Source of the DNA: Arthrobacter sp. PvP023
GTDB taxonomy: Bacteria > Actinomycetota > Actinomycetes > Actinomycetales > Micrococcaceae
Reading direction: 5' to 3'
Assembly (NCBI RefSeq): GCF_017832975.1
Contig: NZ_JAFIBI010000001.1
Span: 3,038,001 to 3,102,000, forward strand
DNA: 64,000 nucleotides
Part shown: positions 42,076-51,216 of the stretch, piece by piece
Layout of the letters: every line of letters begins with the position of its first letter
Position numbering within the stretch: position 1 is the first letter of the stretch
The notes under the pieces: model-generated
The model's database searches: none
Told to the model about the DNA's origin: nothing
The model's input: only the letters and a program-made list of their open reading frames with translations
Program-made: the position numbers and the translations under genes

Positions 42076-43017
42076 ATGCAAACAGTCCGTACAGTCACCT
42101 TCCCCGACCGGGACCTCCTCGCCAAGGTGCAGCCCCTCCCCGCGGGCATTGAAGCGTCGGTCTGGGACCTCCGCTCCCAACCGGAGGGCATTACCCTGGA
42201 CGCCATCGACGCTGTCATCCTCCCGTATATCGACGCGTCCGCCGTTCTCGGGTCGCTGTCCCAGGTCCCGAACCTCAAGTTCGTCCAGACACAGTCCACG
42301 GGCTTCGACGGCGTCCCGGAGGCGGCGGGGCCGTCCGCAGGAGTTGCAAGCGCCTCCGGCGTCCACGCGGCGGCCACGGCCGAACTGGCCATCGGCCTGA
42401 TCATCGCCAAACTCCGCGGCATCGACCAGGCGGTCCGCGACCAGCAGACCGGCAACTGGCAGCCCCAGCGCCGCTCATCCCTGGCGGACAGGCGCGTCCT
42501 GCTTGTGGGCGTCGGGGGCATCGGGCAGGAAATCGCGAAGCGCCTCGAGCCCTTCGAGGTGGAGATCACCAGGGTGGGCAGCAGCGCCCGTGAGGACAGC
42601 GCCGGACGGGTCCACGCCTCCTCCGAACTTACCGCTCTCGCCGAATCCCACGATGTACTGGTGGCGGTCACTCCGCTGAACAGACACACGCACCGGCTGG
42701 TGGACGCCGCAGTCCTCGCCGCCCTGCCGGACGGCGCCCTTGTGGTCAATGTCGGCCGCGGGCCCGTCGTCGACACTGCAGCCCTCACCACGGAAGTCCT
42801 GTCCGGCCGGCTCCACTGTGCCCTCGACGTCGTGGACCCGGAACCGCTCCCGGCAGACCACCCGCTCTGGACGTCCCCCAACGCCCTTATCACCCCGCAT
42901 ATCGGCGGCAACGCCTCCGCCTTCGAACCGAGGATCGTCAAGCTCCTCAACAACCAGCTGAAGGCGCTCGCCAGCGGAGAGCGGCCCGCGAACCTGGTCC
43001 AATCCGGGCCGTTCTGA
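42076..43017 (+). CDS. D-2-hydroxyacid dehydrogenase
   Basis: About 313 residues of the D-isomer NAD-dependent family. NAD site GVGGIGQEIAKRL near residue 140; catalytic Arg in VNVGRGPVVD near 223, Glu in DVVDPEPLPADHPLW near 255 and His in TPHIGG near 276. ATG before QTVRTV is chosen; an upstream ATG would add a basic, non-coding-looking stretch through the operator region. It likely reduces a 2-oxo acid such as a 2-ketoaldonate or glyoxylate to the hydroxy acid, fitting a sugar-acid regulon. Confidence 0.87.
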   Translation: MQTVRTVTFPDRDLLAKVQPLPAGIEASVWDLRSQPEGITLDAIDAVILPYIDASAVLGSLSQVPNLKFVQTQSTGFDGVPEAAGPSAGVASASGVHAAATAELAIGLIIAKLRGIDQAVRDQQTGNWQPQRRSSLADRRVLLVGVGGIGQEIAKRLEPFEVEITRVGSSAREDSAGRVHASSELTALAESHDVLVAVTPLNRHTHRLVDAAVLAALPDGALVVNVGRGPVVDTAALTTEVLSGRLHCALDVVDPEPLPADHPLWTSPNALITPHIGGNASAFEPRIVKLLNNQLKALASGERPANLVQSGPF

Positions 43018-43043
43018 CCGGAACCCGCAGTTCCGGACCCTTT
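43018..43043 (+). terminator. Terminator after the 2-hydroxyacid dehydrogenase
   Basis: 7-bp stem CCGGAAC with a five-base loop immediately after the stop codon, followed by CCCTTTT. Confidence 0.65.
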
Positions 43044-43525
43044 TGCGCCAACCCCGTTGAATCCCCTCGAAAGAAAACGCACTGGTCATGAAAAGCAGAG
43101 CCCTCGTCCACAGCAACTATGAATCCCGCCTCCTCGGTGCCCGTACTCCAGGGAGTCCGCTTGTCACGGCTGCACCGGCCGCCCGGATGGCCGGGCGGAC
43201 GCCTGGCCAAGGGACTCCCGAACATTCGCCTAAGCAATCGCCGTCGGCGGGGTCCCAGCTTGAGTCCTCTCGTGCGTCCAGGACCTGACCTCTGGCGCTT
43301 GCCTGCGGCGATTGCTCACGTACAAGCGGGCGGTCTCTCAGCACGGGAATGATGCGGACGAAACTACCGCCTGGTATCAAGACGACAGTGCCCACTCGTT
43401 AGCCCTCTGGCATGGTCTGACCAGCGCGGTAACTGCCAGTCGCGGGCAACGAGGCGTAACGTCCTTTGTCGGCTTTGGAAGCGAGACTCATTCGCTTGCG
43501 TCACTTTCCTCTAATGCGGTTTCTC
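43044..43525. other. Intergenic stretch with no recognisable gene
   Basis: About 480 bases. Short frames on both strands lack motifs and ribosome sites, with the exception of a Met-Lys start at 43088 that soon loses coding character. Probably degraded DNA. Confidence 0.45.
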
Positions 43526-43822
43526 CTAATCTCCCTTCAACCAGCGGACAACGAGCCCGTCGCGCTGCCCGAACCGCTCCAGGTGTGATGCTGTGACTTC
43601 TTTGACTCGCCCAAGCCCTTCCGCGGTGTCCGATTCTGCCCGCAGTTCGATAGCTTCCGATCGAGACAACACCAGGCAGCTCCCCACGGTGAGGACGATG
43701 CGTTCCCCTTCGGGTTCTATGCGGACCTCCCCCTTGTGTCCGGGATGGGCTGTCAACTGCTTGCTATAGTGTTTCGCGGATCCGGTGGGAACAATGGCAT
43801 GGGCAGTGTGCAAGGCGGGCAT
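43526..43822 (-). CDS. DUF2218 family protein
   Basis: A 98-residue protein matching the small DUF2218 family: TGSAKHYSKQLTAHPGHK near the start (the family's R/KYxxQLxxHW segment) and a beta-rich core ending in HLERFGQRDGLVVRWLKGD-type residues (in part). AGGAAA precedes the ATG; longer upstream in-frame starts have no support. Function unknown; homologues are common in actinobacteria and often lie beside siderophore or iron genes, which are not present here. Confidence 0.78.
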   Translation of the reverse strand: MPALHTAHAIVPTGSAKHYSKQLTAHPGHKGEVRIEPEGERIVLTVGSCLVLSRSEAIELRAESDTAEGLGRVKEVTASHLERFGQRDGLVVRWLKGD

Positions 43823-44211
43823 TGAGTTTCCTGTTCGGTGTTCTGAAATGAGGTAGGGCATCAAAGGGGGCCGGTGGTCCGGGATCGACAATGCAATGGT
43901 CTACACGCCAAACGGGTGAACCGGAACGAGGGTTCTGCCTCGCCCTCGGTTCGTTTTTGTTCCCTAGCCTTGTCTGGATTGCCAGTTCTGCCCGCCGTTT
44001 GCGCGTGCGCTGGAGAGCTTAGTTCCTTTTGCCGTGCACCATGTTTGGTAGGGCACGGGCACACCTTCAGTGAAAACCTTGGTGGCGGAAAGGGTCACGG
44101 TGGAGCCTGCTGCATCGCGAAGGTCAAGCCTTGCCAGGTCCGTACAGGACACGACCGATGAAGAGTGCTTTCGCTAAGGCGGGCATCTTTGCCGGACTAA
44201 ACGTTACTCAA

Positions 44212-44223
44212 ATTGTTAACGAT
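44212..44223. promoter_or_regulatory. Isolated GntR-type operator in decayed DNA
   Basis: ATTGTTAACGAT matches the aromatic-cluster operator in 11 of 12 bases. To its left a broken leftward frame (MPALAKALFIGRVLYGPGKA, then stop; a shifted frame continues ARLDLRDAAGSTVTL) may be the start of a lost catabolic gene, possibly of the fumarylacetoacetase type. Confidence 0.55.
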
Positions 44224-44253
44224 TTATGGACTTTCTTGCTAGAACTGCGAATC

Positions 44254-44521
44254 TCACCCGGAATCAAACGGTGAGGGACTGTTTCTGTTTGTCCAGGTCT
44301 GGTCCTTAGCAGTGCGGGCGCCGGCTTTGGCAGCAACCAGACTCAGCACGAGCAGGGTTCCCATGGCGAAGACTGCGGCCACGGCGAAGATCCCAAATCC
44401 CCAGCCCTGATTGCCAGTTCCAGGGGCCGAAGACGGCGCCGAAGCGGCCGACGCTGGTCCATCCGATCGCCGTCGCCCGGCTGGAGGTGGGGTACACATG
44501 GGCCACTGCGGCGTACACCAC
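44254..44521 (-). pseudogene. C-terminal fragment of an AAHS-type MFS carrier
   Basis: Two minus-strand frames give one fragment: VYAAVAHVYPTSSRATAIGW and GRFGAVFGPW, then after a shift near 44415 GNQGWGFGIFAVAAVFAMGTLLVL. Every part aligns closely with the end of the carrier at 12.5-13.9 kb (VYAAAAHVYPTSSRATAIGW, GNQGWGFSIFAFAALF). About 80 C-terminal residues remain; the rest is missing. Confidence 0.82.
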
Positions 44522-44524
44522 GAG

Positions 44525-44623
44525 GGCGACTACATCGTTCCATTTCGCGCGGAAAACAACAACGAGTCGATCTCCGGAAAGGTGGACGCAATAGCCGCTG
44601 ACGGCTCCCCATACTGGAAACTC
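44525..44623 (+). pseudogene. Fragment homologous to the 121-residue hypothetical at 22.3 kb
   Basis: A plus-strand stretch reading GDYIVPFRAEN...GKVDAIAADGSPYWKLQ aligns with GDEVVLLPVDP...GTVDAIMADGSLIWLVQ of the hypothetical protein after the CHA aldolase; 15 of 34 positions are identical by eye. It starts four bases from the end of the MFS fragment on the other strand, so the junction is a rearrangement point. Confidence 0.65.
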
Positions 44624-44732
44624 CAACCTCGGAACGCGCGCACCCCGCGGCGTCAGACTCCCCACAGGGGGAGGGCCCGGGTGGGCTCTGCGCACGATGG
44701 TGGACGTCGCCCATTACACGCACGCCAAGAGG

Positions 44733-45944
44733 TTAGAGCCGGGACACGTCGGCCGGATTATCCAGGATGAGATTCCGCGCTTGGAGCCATGCCCCCCGCA
44801 GGGGTCCCTCGCTGCCGTACTTGGCAAGAACAACTTCGGGGTTGAATTCCGGAACCATTTGCGCTCGGGCGCTGATGAGGGCGTCGACGTGGGGCTCGAG
44901 CCACTGGTACAGCCGGGGCAGGGTTCCTCCCAAAACTACAAGGTCCAGGTCGGTGAAGTTACTCATGGTTGCTATGGCTCCGGCCAACGCAGTTCCGGCA
45001 TCTGTCAGTGCTGTGTGGGCGCGCTCATCGCCCGCCTCCAACTTGTCAATGAGCTCGTCCAGGGCCAGCACTTGGCCTTGGCCGCTGCCAAGCTCAATGC
45101 CCGCACTGGCCATGATGGCGGGCAGGCGGAGGTAGAGGTCAAGGCAGCCACGGGCTCCGCAGCCGCACGCCGGGCCGTTCATGTTAACGGTGATGTGTCC
45201 GCATTCGCCCGCCAGGCCATGGGCTCCGCGGTATACCTCTCCGTCAACAACGATGCCGCCCGATACTCCGTCTGCCTCCATGATGTAGGCCATGGCGCGG
45301 GGACGACGATCACTTGGGGTGGCGGCGTATTCGGCGAGGCTGCCGAGCCGACCATAATTCATGAATACAGGTGTACAGGAATGCTTCATCGCTTCAGTGA
45401 GCGGGCCATGCAAATCGGTTCGCCTGAGCCCCAGGCCGAGGGCCGCGGCAACGGTCGAGTCGTCTGTGACGAGCGCGGGCAGGAGGATGACCGGATCGGT
45501 AATCCAGGCACGAGGCACGGACGCAGCATGATCCATTGCAGCGTTGGTCATCGCGGCGAGAATGCTCACAAAATCCTGCGGCCGCCCAGGGCCGATGCCG
45601 TGTTCCTCGCGGCGCTCCCATAGAATGACCCCAGCGAAGTCACGCACCTCCCCCACCACGTCGTGGGACGAGAGCTGGACGGCGACAGTGCGGACACGCT
45701 CTGGGGCTGTTTGCAGTAGCCTTCGCGGCCTCCCACGCCCCCCCTGCGCGTGCCCGGTTTCGAGAACCAGACCCCGGGCCATGAGGTCCTCTACAACCGT
45801 GGTTACCGTCCCACTGACGAGCCTCGTCGCGGCGCGGATCTCGCTTCTTGAACAAGGCTCATGATCGGCAAGCGAGCGCAGCACGAGGGACATGTTGTGT
45901 CTTCGAACGTCTGCCGAGTCTATGGGCGAGGTCATGGACTCCAT
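44733..45944 (-). CDS. ROK family transcriptional regulator
   Basis: A 403-residue NagC/XylR-like protein. The N-terminal winged helix (SRSEIRAATRLVSGTVTTVV) lies near residues 32-51. The ROK sugar-kinase-like domain follows, with HITVNMNGPACGCGARGCLDLYL near 240 containing the CxCGxxGCxE-type zinc motif (GCGARGCLD here). The ATP-binding catalytic motifs of true kinases are weak, as expected in regulators. It is divergent from an MFS-esterase operon, and a large palindrome lies between them. Confidence 0.9.
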   Translation of the reverse strand: MESMTSPIDSADVRRHNMSLVLRSLADHEPCSRSEIRAATRLVSGTVTTVVEDLMARGLVLETGHAQGGRGRPRRLLQTAPERVRTVAVQLSSHDVVGEVRDFAGVILWERREEHGIGPGRPQDFVSILAAMTNAAMDHAASVPRAWITDPVILLPALVTDDSTVAAALGLGLRRTDLHGPLTEAMKHSCTPVFMNYGRLGSLAEYAATPSDRRPRAMAYIMEADGVSGGIVVDGEVYRGAHGLAGECGHITVNMNGPACGCGARGCLDLYLRLPAIMASAGIELGSGQGQVLALDELIDKLEAGDERAHTALTDAGTALAGAIATMSNFTDLDLVVLGGTLPRLYQWLEPHVDALISARAQMVPEFNPEVVLAKYGSEGPLRGAWLQARNLILDNPADVSRL

Positions 45945-45975
45945 CTTGTGACTAGTTCCCTGCTCAGAGCAAACC

Positions 45976-46020
45976 TAATTAAGTCAAGGCTTGACTTAAT
46001 TATTCTAGGCGACCTAGTGT
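45976..46020 (+). promoter_or_regulatory. ROK operator and promoter of the MFS-esterase operon
   Basis: A 27-base perfect palindrome with one central base; the arms read TAATTAAGTCAAG (45976-45988) and its complement. The right arm contains TTGACT (-35, 45991-45996), followed after 18 bases by TAGTGT (-10, 46015-46020). It is unusually long and AT-rich for this genome. Confidence 0.8.
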
Positions 46021-46130
46021 TATGCAACACGTCCCCCGCTCTGTTCCGCAGACACGGGCGACCCCTAGCAGCACCCCGGTGCCGCTGCTGCGGCAGATCC
46101 CTGCCCGCTGCGCTTCAATGAGGAGGCTTC

Positions 46131-47357
46131 ATGTCCATAAACATCCATTCGAAAAGATTCAAGACAGCCCTTTTGTCGGTGTCGTTGCTGCTGTCCGAGG
46201 CCGGGGCCGTTTCGGCCACCTTGCCCGAACTCGCCAAAGCGTTCCCCCAGGAAAGCCAGACCTCTATCCAGAGCTTTATGACCATCGGTGCGGCGGCCAT
46301 CATTGTCTGCACGCTCCTTGCCGGCGGGCTCGCCGGCAAGATCGGCAAGCGAAGGCTAACCCTCATCGGAATAGCACTCATTGCTGTCGCCGGGATGGGC
46401 CCGCTGTTGTTCATCCCGATGGGAAATTTCAGCGCCCTCCTGCTCTCGAGGCTTGTCGTGGGTGCGGGCATGGGTCTTCTTCAGCCGCTTAGTTCGAGTG
46501 TTATCGCCGACTTCTTCCATGGTAGAGACCGCGAGAACATGTTGGGTTGGCAGAGCTCAGCGGTAGGTGCGGGAAGTGTTGTATGGACTCTCATCGTGGG
46601 AGCATTCATGTTATGGGACTGGAAGGCGGCCTTCTTCGTGTACGCCTTTGGACTGGTAAGCCTGGTCCTGTTCGCCCTCTATGTTCCGGAGCCCCCGAAG
46701 CACGCCCTGCCGGACGCCCCCGAGACGCCTGTGATCAAGGCTCCGCGATGGTACCGCCTGTCGGCCGATGTTTGGATTGCCGCCATTCTCATGCTCGTGT
46801 TCAACATCGGATTCCAGACGCTCTTCGTCGCCATGCCCCTGGCCTTTGTAGCTGAGAAACACCTCATCGAGCCGCCCGCGGTTTCTTTGATCATGACGTC
46901 CTTTGGGGTTGCATCGGTTGCCGCGGGCATCGTCTTCGGGTTCGTTATGCGCCGGCTCCGTAACTGGACTGGGGCCGTGGCGGCGGGAACGGTCGCCGCT
47001 GCACTCATCGTTTGCGCGAACGCGACCAGCGCACCGTTTGGGTATACCGCAGCGATCGTTGCCGGCCTCGGCTTCGGCACCTTCATGCCCTTCTTTATTA
47101 CGACGACCAACAACAGGGCCACGCCTGAAACTTCCGCCATGGCAACAGCCGTATTGTTCACCGGGGCAGCCGTCGGAACAGCCGTAACGCCCTATTACTT
47201 CGAAGCGTTTGGATCGTTCATCGGCGACGGAAGCGCGACAGTACAGCTCATTCTCGGTGCCGTCACCGTACTCGTTGTGGCGATCCTCACCGGTTTCCGG
47301 TACGGCGCATTGCGCCACGCGGCACACACTGAAGTCAAGACCCTGGAGCAAGTATGA
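46131..47357 (+). CDS. MFS transporter
   Basis: A 408-residue carrier with 12 predicted helices. The loop after helix 2 is GLAGKIGKRRL, a variant of the GxxxDRxGRR motif, and helix 4 has RLVVGAGMGLLQPLSSS. Similar to the set of drug/sugar exporters of the DHA1 class (YfcJ/EmrD-like). GAGGAGG stands five bases before the ATG. Coupled to an esterase gene by a four-base overlap, so uptake of an ester or acylated sugar is more likely than drug efflux; this is inference. Confidence 0.86.
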   Translation: MSINIHSKRFKTALLSVSLLLSEAGAVSATLPELAKAFPQESQTSIQSFMTIGAAAIIVCTLLAGGLAGKIGKRRLTLIGIALIAVAGMGPLLFIPMGNFSALLLSRLVVGAGMGLLQPLSSSVIADFFHGRDRENMLGWQSSAVGAGSVVWTLIVGAFMLWDWKAAFFVYAFGLVSLVLFALYVPEPPKHALPDAPETPVIKAPRWYRLSADVWIAAILMLVFNIGFQTLFVAMPLAFVAEKHLIEPPAVSLIMTSFGVASVAAGIVFGFVMRRLRNWTGAVAAGTVAAALIVCANATSAPFGYTAAIVAGLGFGTFMPFFITTTNNRATPETSAMATAVLFTGAAVGTAVTPYYFEAFGSFIGDGSATVQLILGAVTVLVVAILTGFRYGALRHAAHTEVKTLEQV

Positions 47358-48295
47358 TTCCCGTTTCATCGCCGCTGATGTTCATCGAACCGCGAGACGT
47401 CGACTACGCCGATTTCCCCGCGAGCACCCTGGTCAGCGAAGGCATGCAAGTCCTGCACGCGGACCTGAAACCCGAGCATGGAACCGCCATCCTCGGAGTG
47501 GAGTACGCCCGCAAAGATGGAATTCCCCTGCATCTGCAGGTCCTGCTCCCGCCAATGGACCTGGAGAGCACGGCCGTCTTCCCCCTGGTCGTCTTCGTTC
47601 AGGGATCGGCCTGGTTCGAGCAGAACCTTGGCCAAAGCCTGCCGCCGCTGGCGCACTTCGCCAGAAGGGGTTATGTCGTGGCGATCGTTGAGTACCGCCC
47701 CTCCCCCGTCGCGACCTTCCCTGCCCAGATCCGCGACACAGGATCGGCGATCCGCTTCCTGCGCCGGAATGCAACCGACTTCCACGTCGACCCTAACCGC
47801 GTTGTCCTCTGGGGTGACTCGTCGGGCGGCCATACGACAGTGCTGACGTGCCTCACTGAGGGTGATCCCTTTTTCAGCGACGAACCACTCGACGAAGGGC
47901 CACTCAACATCCGCTGTTTCATCGACTACTACGGTCCGACAGACATCTCACGCATGAATGAAGAACCTTCCACTCAGAACCACATCGAGCCTGGGAGCCC
48001 CGAGGGCATGCTCATCGGCGGCGCCGACGTCCTGGAACATCCGAATCTCGTCGCTCCAACAGTGGCAATGAACCATATTTCCCCAACCCCCGGACGGCGA
48101 CCCCTCCTCATCGTCCACGGCGACAAGGACCGGCTGGTCCCGTTCGGACAGAGCGTCCTCCTGCACGATGCACTCCGGAAAGCGGGCCAGCCGGCTACTT
48201 TCTTCCAACTAAAGGGCGCTGATCACGGCGGTCCACCGTTTTGGAAGGAAGAAGTCCTGAGCCTTGTTGACAACTTCATCCGCGTGAATATCTGA
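47354..48295 (+). CDS. Alpha/beta hydrolase, carboxylesterase type
   Basis: A 313-residue cytosolic hydrolase of the BD-FAE/acetylesterase-like group. The nucleophile is Ser156 in WGDSSGGH; the oxyanion region is FVQGSAWFEQN near 81-91; the acid is the Asp in HGDKDRLVP near 255 and the base the His in GADHGGPPF near 289. No signal peptide. The ATG overlaps the MFS stop by four bases. It would hydrolyse an imported ester, perhaps an acylated oligosaccharide, under ROK control. Confidence 0.88.
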   Translation: MIPVSSPLMFIEPRDVDYADFPASTLVSEGMQVLHADLKPEHGTAILGVEYARKDGIPLHLQVLLPPMDLESTAVFPLVVFVQGSAWFEQNLGQSLPPLAHFARRGYVVAIVEYRPSPVATFPAQIRDTGSAIRFLRRNATDFHVDPNRVVLWGDSSGGHTTVLTCLTEGDPFFSDEPLDEGPLNIRCFIDYYGPTDISRMNEEPSTQNHIEPGSPEGMLIGGADVLEHPNLVAPTVAMNHISPTPGRRPLLIVHGDKDRLVPFGQSVLLHDALRKAGQPATFFQLKGADHGGPPFWKEEVLSLVDNFIRVNI

Positions 48296-48345
48296 TCCTC
48301 CACAAGGATTACGGGACAATTCCGGTTCGGCCAGCCGAAGCGAAT

Positions 48346-48373
48346 CCCAGGGCCCGCTACTGCGGGCCCTGGG
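48346..48373. terminator. Bidirectional terminator between convergent genes
   Basis: Perfect 12-bp stem CCCAGGGCCCGC with a TACT loop between the esterase and the aldo/keto reductase genes. Confidence 0.72.
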
Positions 48374-48394
48374 ACTCAGCACTCGTGGCCGGGA

Positions 48395-49222
48395 TCAGTG
48401 TGCGTATTCATCCGGATCAAGCCGGGCCGGCCCTCTCGTGTCGAGGGCATTTATGCGGCGAATTTCTTCGGGGGCCAACTCGAAGTCGAATGTGTCGAGG
48501 TTCTCCAGCTGCCGTCGCGGGTCTGCGGACTTCGATGCTGTGGCTATGCCTTGCTGGGTATGCCATCTGAGGACGACTTGGCTGGGGGTTTTGGAATGCG
48601 TGACGGCAGCTTCGGTGACGGCGGGGTGACTGAGGAACGCTCCACCCCTGCCGAGAGGGCTATAGGACGCCGTGATGATTCGTTTTTCCCTGTGGAGAGT
48701 CTGAACGTCCGCGCGCACATGTTCAGGGTCGAGTTGGATCTGATTGACGTGAGGAGTCAGGCCGGCCTCAAAGAGGCGTCGCAAGTGTGTCGGTTTGAAG
48801 TTAGACGTGCCGATCGAGCGGACTTTACCCTCCCGGAGCAGTGCTTCGAGGCCAACGAAGGCATCGACGAAGAGGTCTTGCGCAGGGGCCGGCCAGTGAA
48901 TGAGGAACAGGTCGATGTACTCAACGCCAAGCCGTTTGGCACTGGCTTCGAATGCCCGTGCTACGCCGTCCCCGCCGTGCCATTCCTTGTTGAATTTTGA
49001 AGTGATGAAAACTTCGTCGCGCCGGATGCCGCTGCGCCGCAGGCCTTCGCCGACCCCCGCTTCGTTGCCGTAGCTCTCGGCGGTGTCGAAGAGGCGGTAC
49101 CCGGTGGAGACCGCGGTTTCCACCGCTGACGCTGTGGCGTCGTTGTCCATCGGCCAAGTGCCCAGACCCAGCAGAGGCATCCGGACCCCGTTGGCAAGTT
49201 CCATTGTTGGAGACAATGTCAT
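48395..49222 (-). CDS. Aldo/keto reductase
   Basis: A 275-residue AKR5-like protein (2,5-diketogluconate reductase class). The catalytic set is Asp-Tyr in FDTAESYGNEAGVG near 44-51, Lys in ITSKFN near 75 and His in LIHWPAP near 107; the cofactor phosphate site is SADPRRQLENLDTF near 237. NADPH-dependent reduction of a keto-sugar or keto acid. Its start overlaps the glycerate kinase stop by four bases, so the two are co-expressed; a second Met (MELANG) six codons in is also possible. Confidence 0.88.
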   Translation of the reverse strand: MTLSPTMELANGVRMPLLGLGTWPMDNDATASAVETAVSTGYRLFDTAESYGNEAGVGEGLRRSGIRRDEVFITSKFNKEWHGGDGVARAFEASAKRLGVEYIDLFLIHWPAPAQDLFVDAFVGLEALLREGKVRSIGTSNFKPTHLRRLFEAGLTPHVNQIQLDPEHVRADVQTLHREKRIITASYSPLGRGGAFLSHPAVTEAAVTHSKTPSQVVLRWHTQQGIATASKSADPRRQLENLDTFDFELAPEEIRRINALDTRGPARLDPDEYAH

Positions 49223-50430
49223 GCCGTCACCCCCGATGTCGAACAGCGGATCGGAAAGGGGGCGGGTCTGAGGTGTCCGTCCCGCCTGTCCTCTGGTGGA
49301 TCAAGTGGCAGCATTTCTGCGCCGACGGTTGTGCCTATGGTCTCGAGGAGCGCACCCGCATTTGACACGCAACGTGCGATATCCGGTTCGATGTCTGCAA
49401 GCGCAAAGGTTCGGATGAATCCGGCTGCCCTGAGTGTCCGTCCATCGAGGGTGGTTTGTCCGCACACAGCGACGACCGGGACACCCGCCCTTGCGGCTGC
49501 CTGGCTGACGCCGAACGGTGCTTTACCTCCCATGCTCTGGTGGTTCAGACTGCCCTCTCCGGTGATGACAAGGGCCGAGCCTCGAATCCTGTTATCCAGA
49601 TCAATCATCCGTCCTACAACTTCGACGCCGGGCTCGACGCGGGCGGCAAGAACAGCAATGGCCGCATACCCGATACCACCCGCTGCGCCGGCACCCGCCT
49701 GTCTCGCCGCGGCTGTTGCGCGTGGGCCGATCTCATTCCCGAGAACATCTACGAGGCGCGTCAGCGCGCGGTCGAGGAGCTCCACATCGCCGGGAACCGC
49801 CCCCTTTTGGGGACCGAAAATGGCCGCTGCCCCGTTTTGCCCGAGCAGTGGGTTGTCCACGTCGCTGGCCAGAACGAACCGCGCTTTCCTCAATCGTGGA
49901 TCCAGGCTGCTCAGATCTACAGACGCCAGATCCGCCAGCGCGCCGCCGCCGAGGCTCAGGTGTTGCCCGCGGGAGTCCAGGAATTTCGCTCCCAGGCCAG
50001 CGAGGAGCCCCGCTCCCCCGTCCGTGCATGCGCTGCCGCCCGCGCCGATGTATATGAGCGCGCAGCCGTGGTTAAGTGCCTCACGCATCAGCTGCCCGGT
50101 CCCGAGACTGGACGCTTCTAACGCGTTGTGTTGCCCACCGGGAGGGGAATCCAATCCTGACGCTGCGGCGACCTCTATGACCGCCTCGCGGTCACGGATG
50201 GCCATCGTTGCCTTCACCGGCGCACCCGTCGGTCCGCTCACGGTAACGAGATGGGCACTGAATCCGGCTGAGACTGCCGCAGCGACTGTTCCCTCGCCCC
50301 CATCGGCAATCGCTATGGAATCCACCGTTAGGTCTGGTCGCCCGGCCATGAGGCCAATCGTGAGATGCCGGGCGACCTCGTAGGAGGCCAGAGAATGTTT
50401 GAATTTGTCCGAGGCGATCAGTACACGCAC
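49219..50430 (-). CDS. Glycerate kinase (GlxK/GarK family)
   Basis: About 403 residues. SDKFKHSLASYEVARHL at the N terminus (SDSFKGSLSA in the family), IADGGEGTVAAAV near 47, GAGGSACTDGGAGLLAGLGAKF near 135 (in part) and TGEGSLNHQSMGGKAPFGV near 295 are the hallmark segments of class II glycerate kinases. The GTG start has AGAGGA six bases upstream. The same frame is open for another 257 codons upstream and encodes part of a DUF993 protein, so a fused reading frame of 660 codons exists; the separate start is preferred. Product 2- or 3-phosphoglycerate. Confidence 0.87.
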   Translation of the reverse strand: MRVLIASDKFKHSLASYEVARHLTIGLMAGRPDLTVDSIAIADGGEGTVAAAVSAGFSAHLVTVSGPTGAPVKATMAIRDREAVIEVAAASGLDSPPGGQHNALEASSLGTGQLMREALNHGCALIYIGAGGSACTDGGAGLLAGLGAKFLDSRGQHLSLGGGALADLASVDLSSLDPRLRKARFVLASDVDNPLLGQNGAAAIFGPQKGAVPGDVELLDRALTRLVDVLGNEIGPRATAAARQAGAGAAGGIGYAAIAVLAARVEPGVEVVGRMIDLDNRIRGSALVITGEGSLNHQSMGGKAPFGVSQAAARAGVPVVAVCGQTTLDGRTLRAAGFIRTFALADIEPDIARCVSNAGALLETIGTTVGAEMLPLDPPEDRRDGHLRPAPFPIRCSTSGVTA

Positions 50431-50484
50431 GGGGAGTCCTCTCGGGATTATTGGGCAGAGAAGGGAAGCCAGCACCGCGCCGCA

Positions 50485-51216
50485 GAGGTGGGGCAGGCTT
50501 CTGGCTGCGTGCAATCCCCCGATCATGCTGAACGCTGCCTGGTGACCATTAATCCAGCTCAAGAATGCGACACCGGTCTTGTAGTGGTACGTCGGGGACT
50601 CGAAGATCTTCCGCGACAGTTCTTCCGTCGGTCCCAGGATTTGGACGTAGGAGTCACGGTCTCCGGCGTCCAGTGCCTGTAGTGCCGGCGACGCGGACGG
50701 GCCAAGGGCTGCGAAGGCTCCGAGCAAGGCGTCCGAATGGCCGTCTGCGCTACCGGCGATAAGGTCAACGTAGTTGAAGTCATCGCCGGTAAACATCGTT
50801 GCCGTTGCAGGCAGGTGTTCTCGGACATGGATTTCCTTGTGGGCGTCTAGCAGGCTCATCTTGATTCCCGAGACAACCCCGGCGTTGTCGGAAATGATGT
50901 CAAGGGCCGTTGTTGCAGCTTTTTCGAAGTCCGTGGACCCGAAGTAGCCCTCCAGAAGTGGGTCAAAGGCGGCCCCAAGCCAGTGCAGGATGACGGGACG
51001 GGAGGCTCGGGAAGTTGCTTCTGCATAGGCACGGCGGTAGTCATCGACATTAGCCGCCGCCCTCGCCAGGTGACGGCTGGCCATCAGCACGACGCCGGCT
51101 CCCTGTTCTTCGGCAAAGTGCAGCTGGCTGGTGTATGCATCGATTACGGCGTCCAGGCTGATGACCTCATCTTCGACGTGGTCTGTGTTGACACCCACCA
51201 CTAGAGCGCCGTTGAC
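50485..51216 (-). pseudogene. DUF993 family protein fragment, in frame with glycerate kinase
   Basis: About 240 residues of a TIM-barrel protein related to dihydrodipicolinate synthase (DUF993). NGALVVGVNTDH, SRPVILHWLGAAFDP, SGIKMSLLDA (with the Schiff-base type lysine) and MFTGDDFNYVDLIAG are recognisable, up to LHAARSLPHL. About 100 N-terminal residues and the last 20 or so are missing. A stop closes the frame at 51247-51249. The 3' break leads without a stop into the glycerate kinase gene. Confidence 0.68.

Noticed and set aside
43044..43525. Small frames such as the one starting at 43088
   Set aside because: No ribosome site and no family similarity; composition changes within a few codons.
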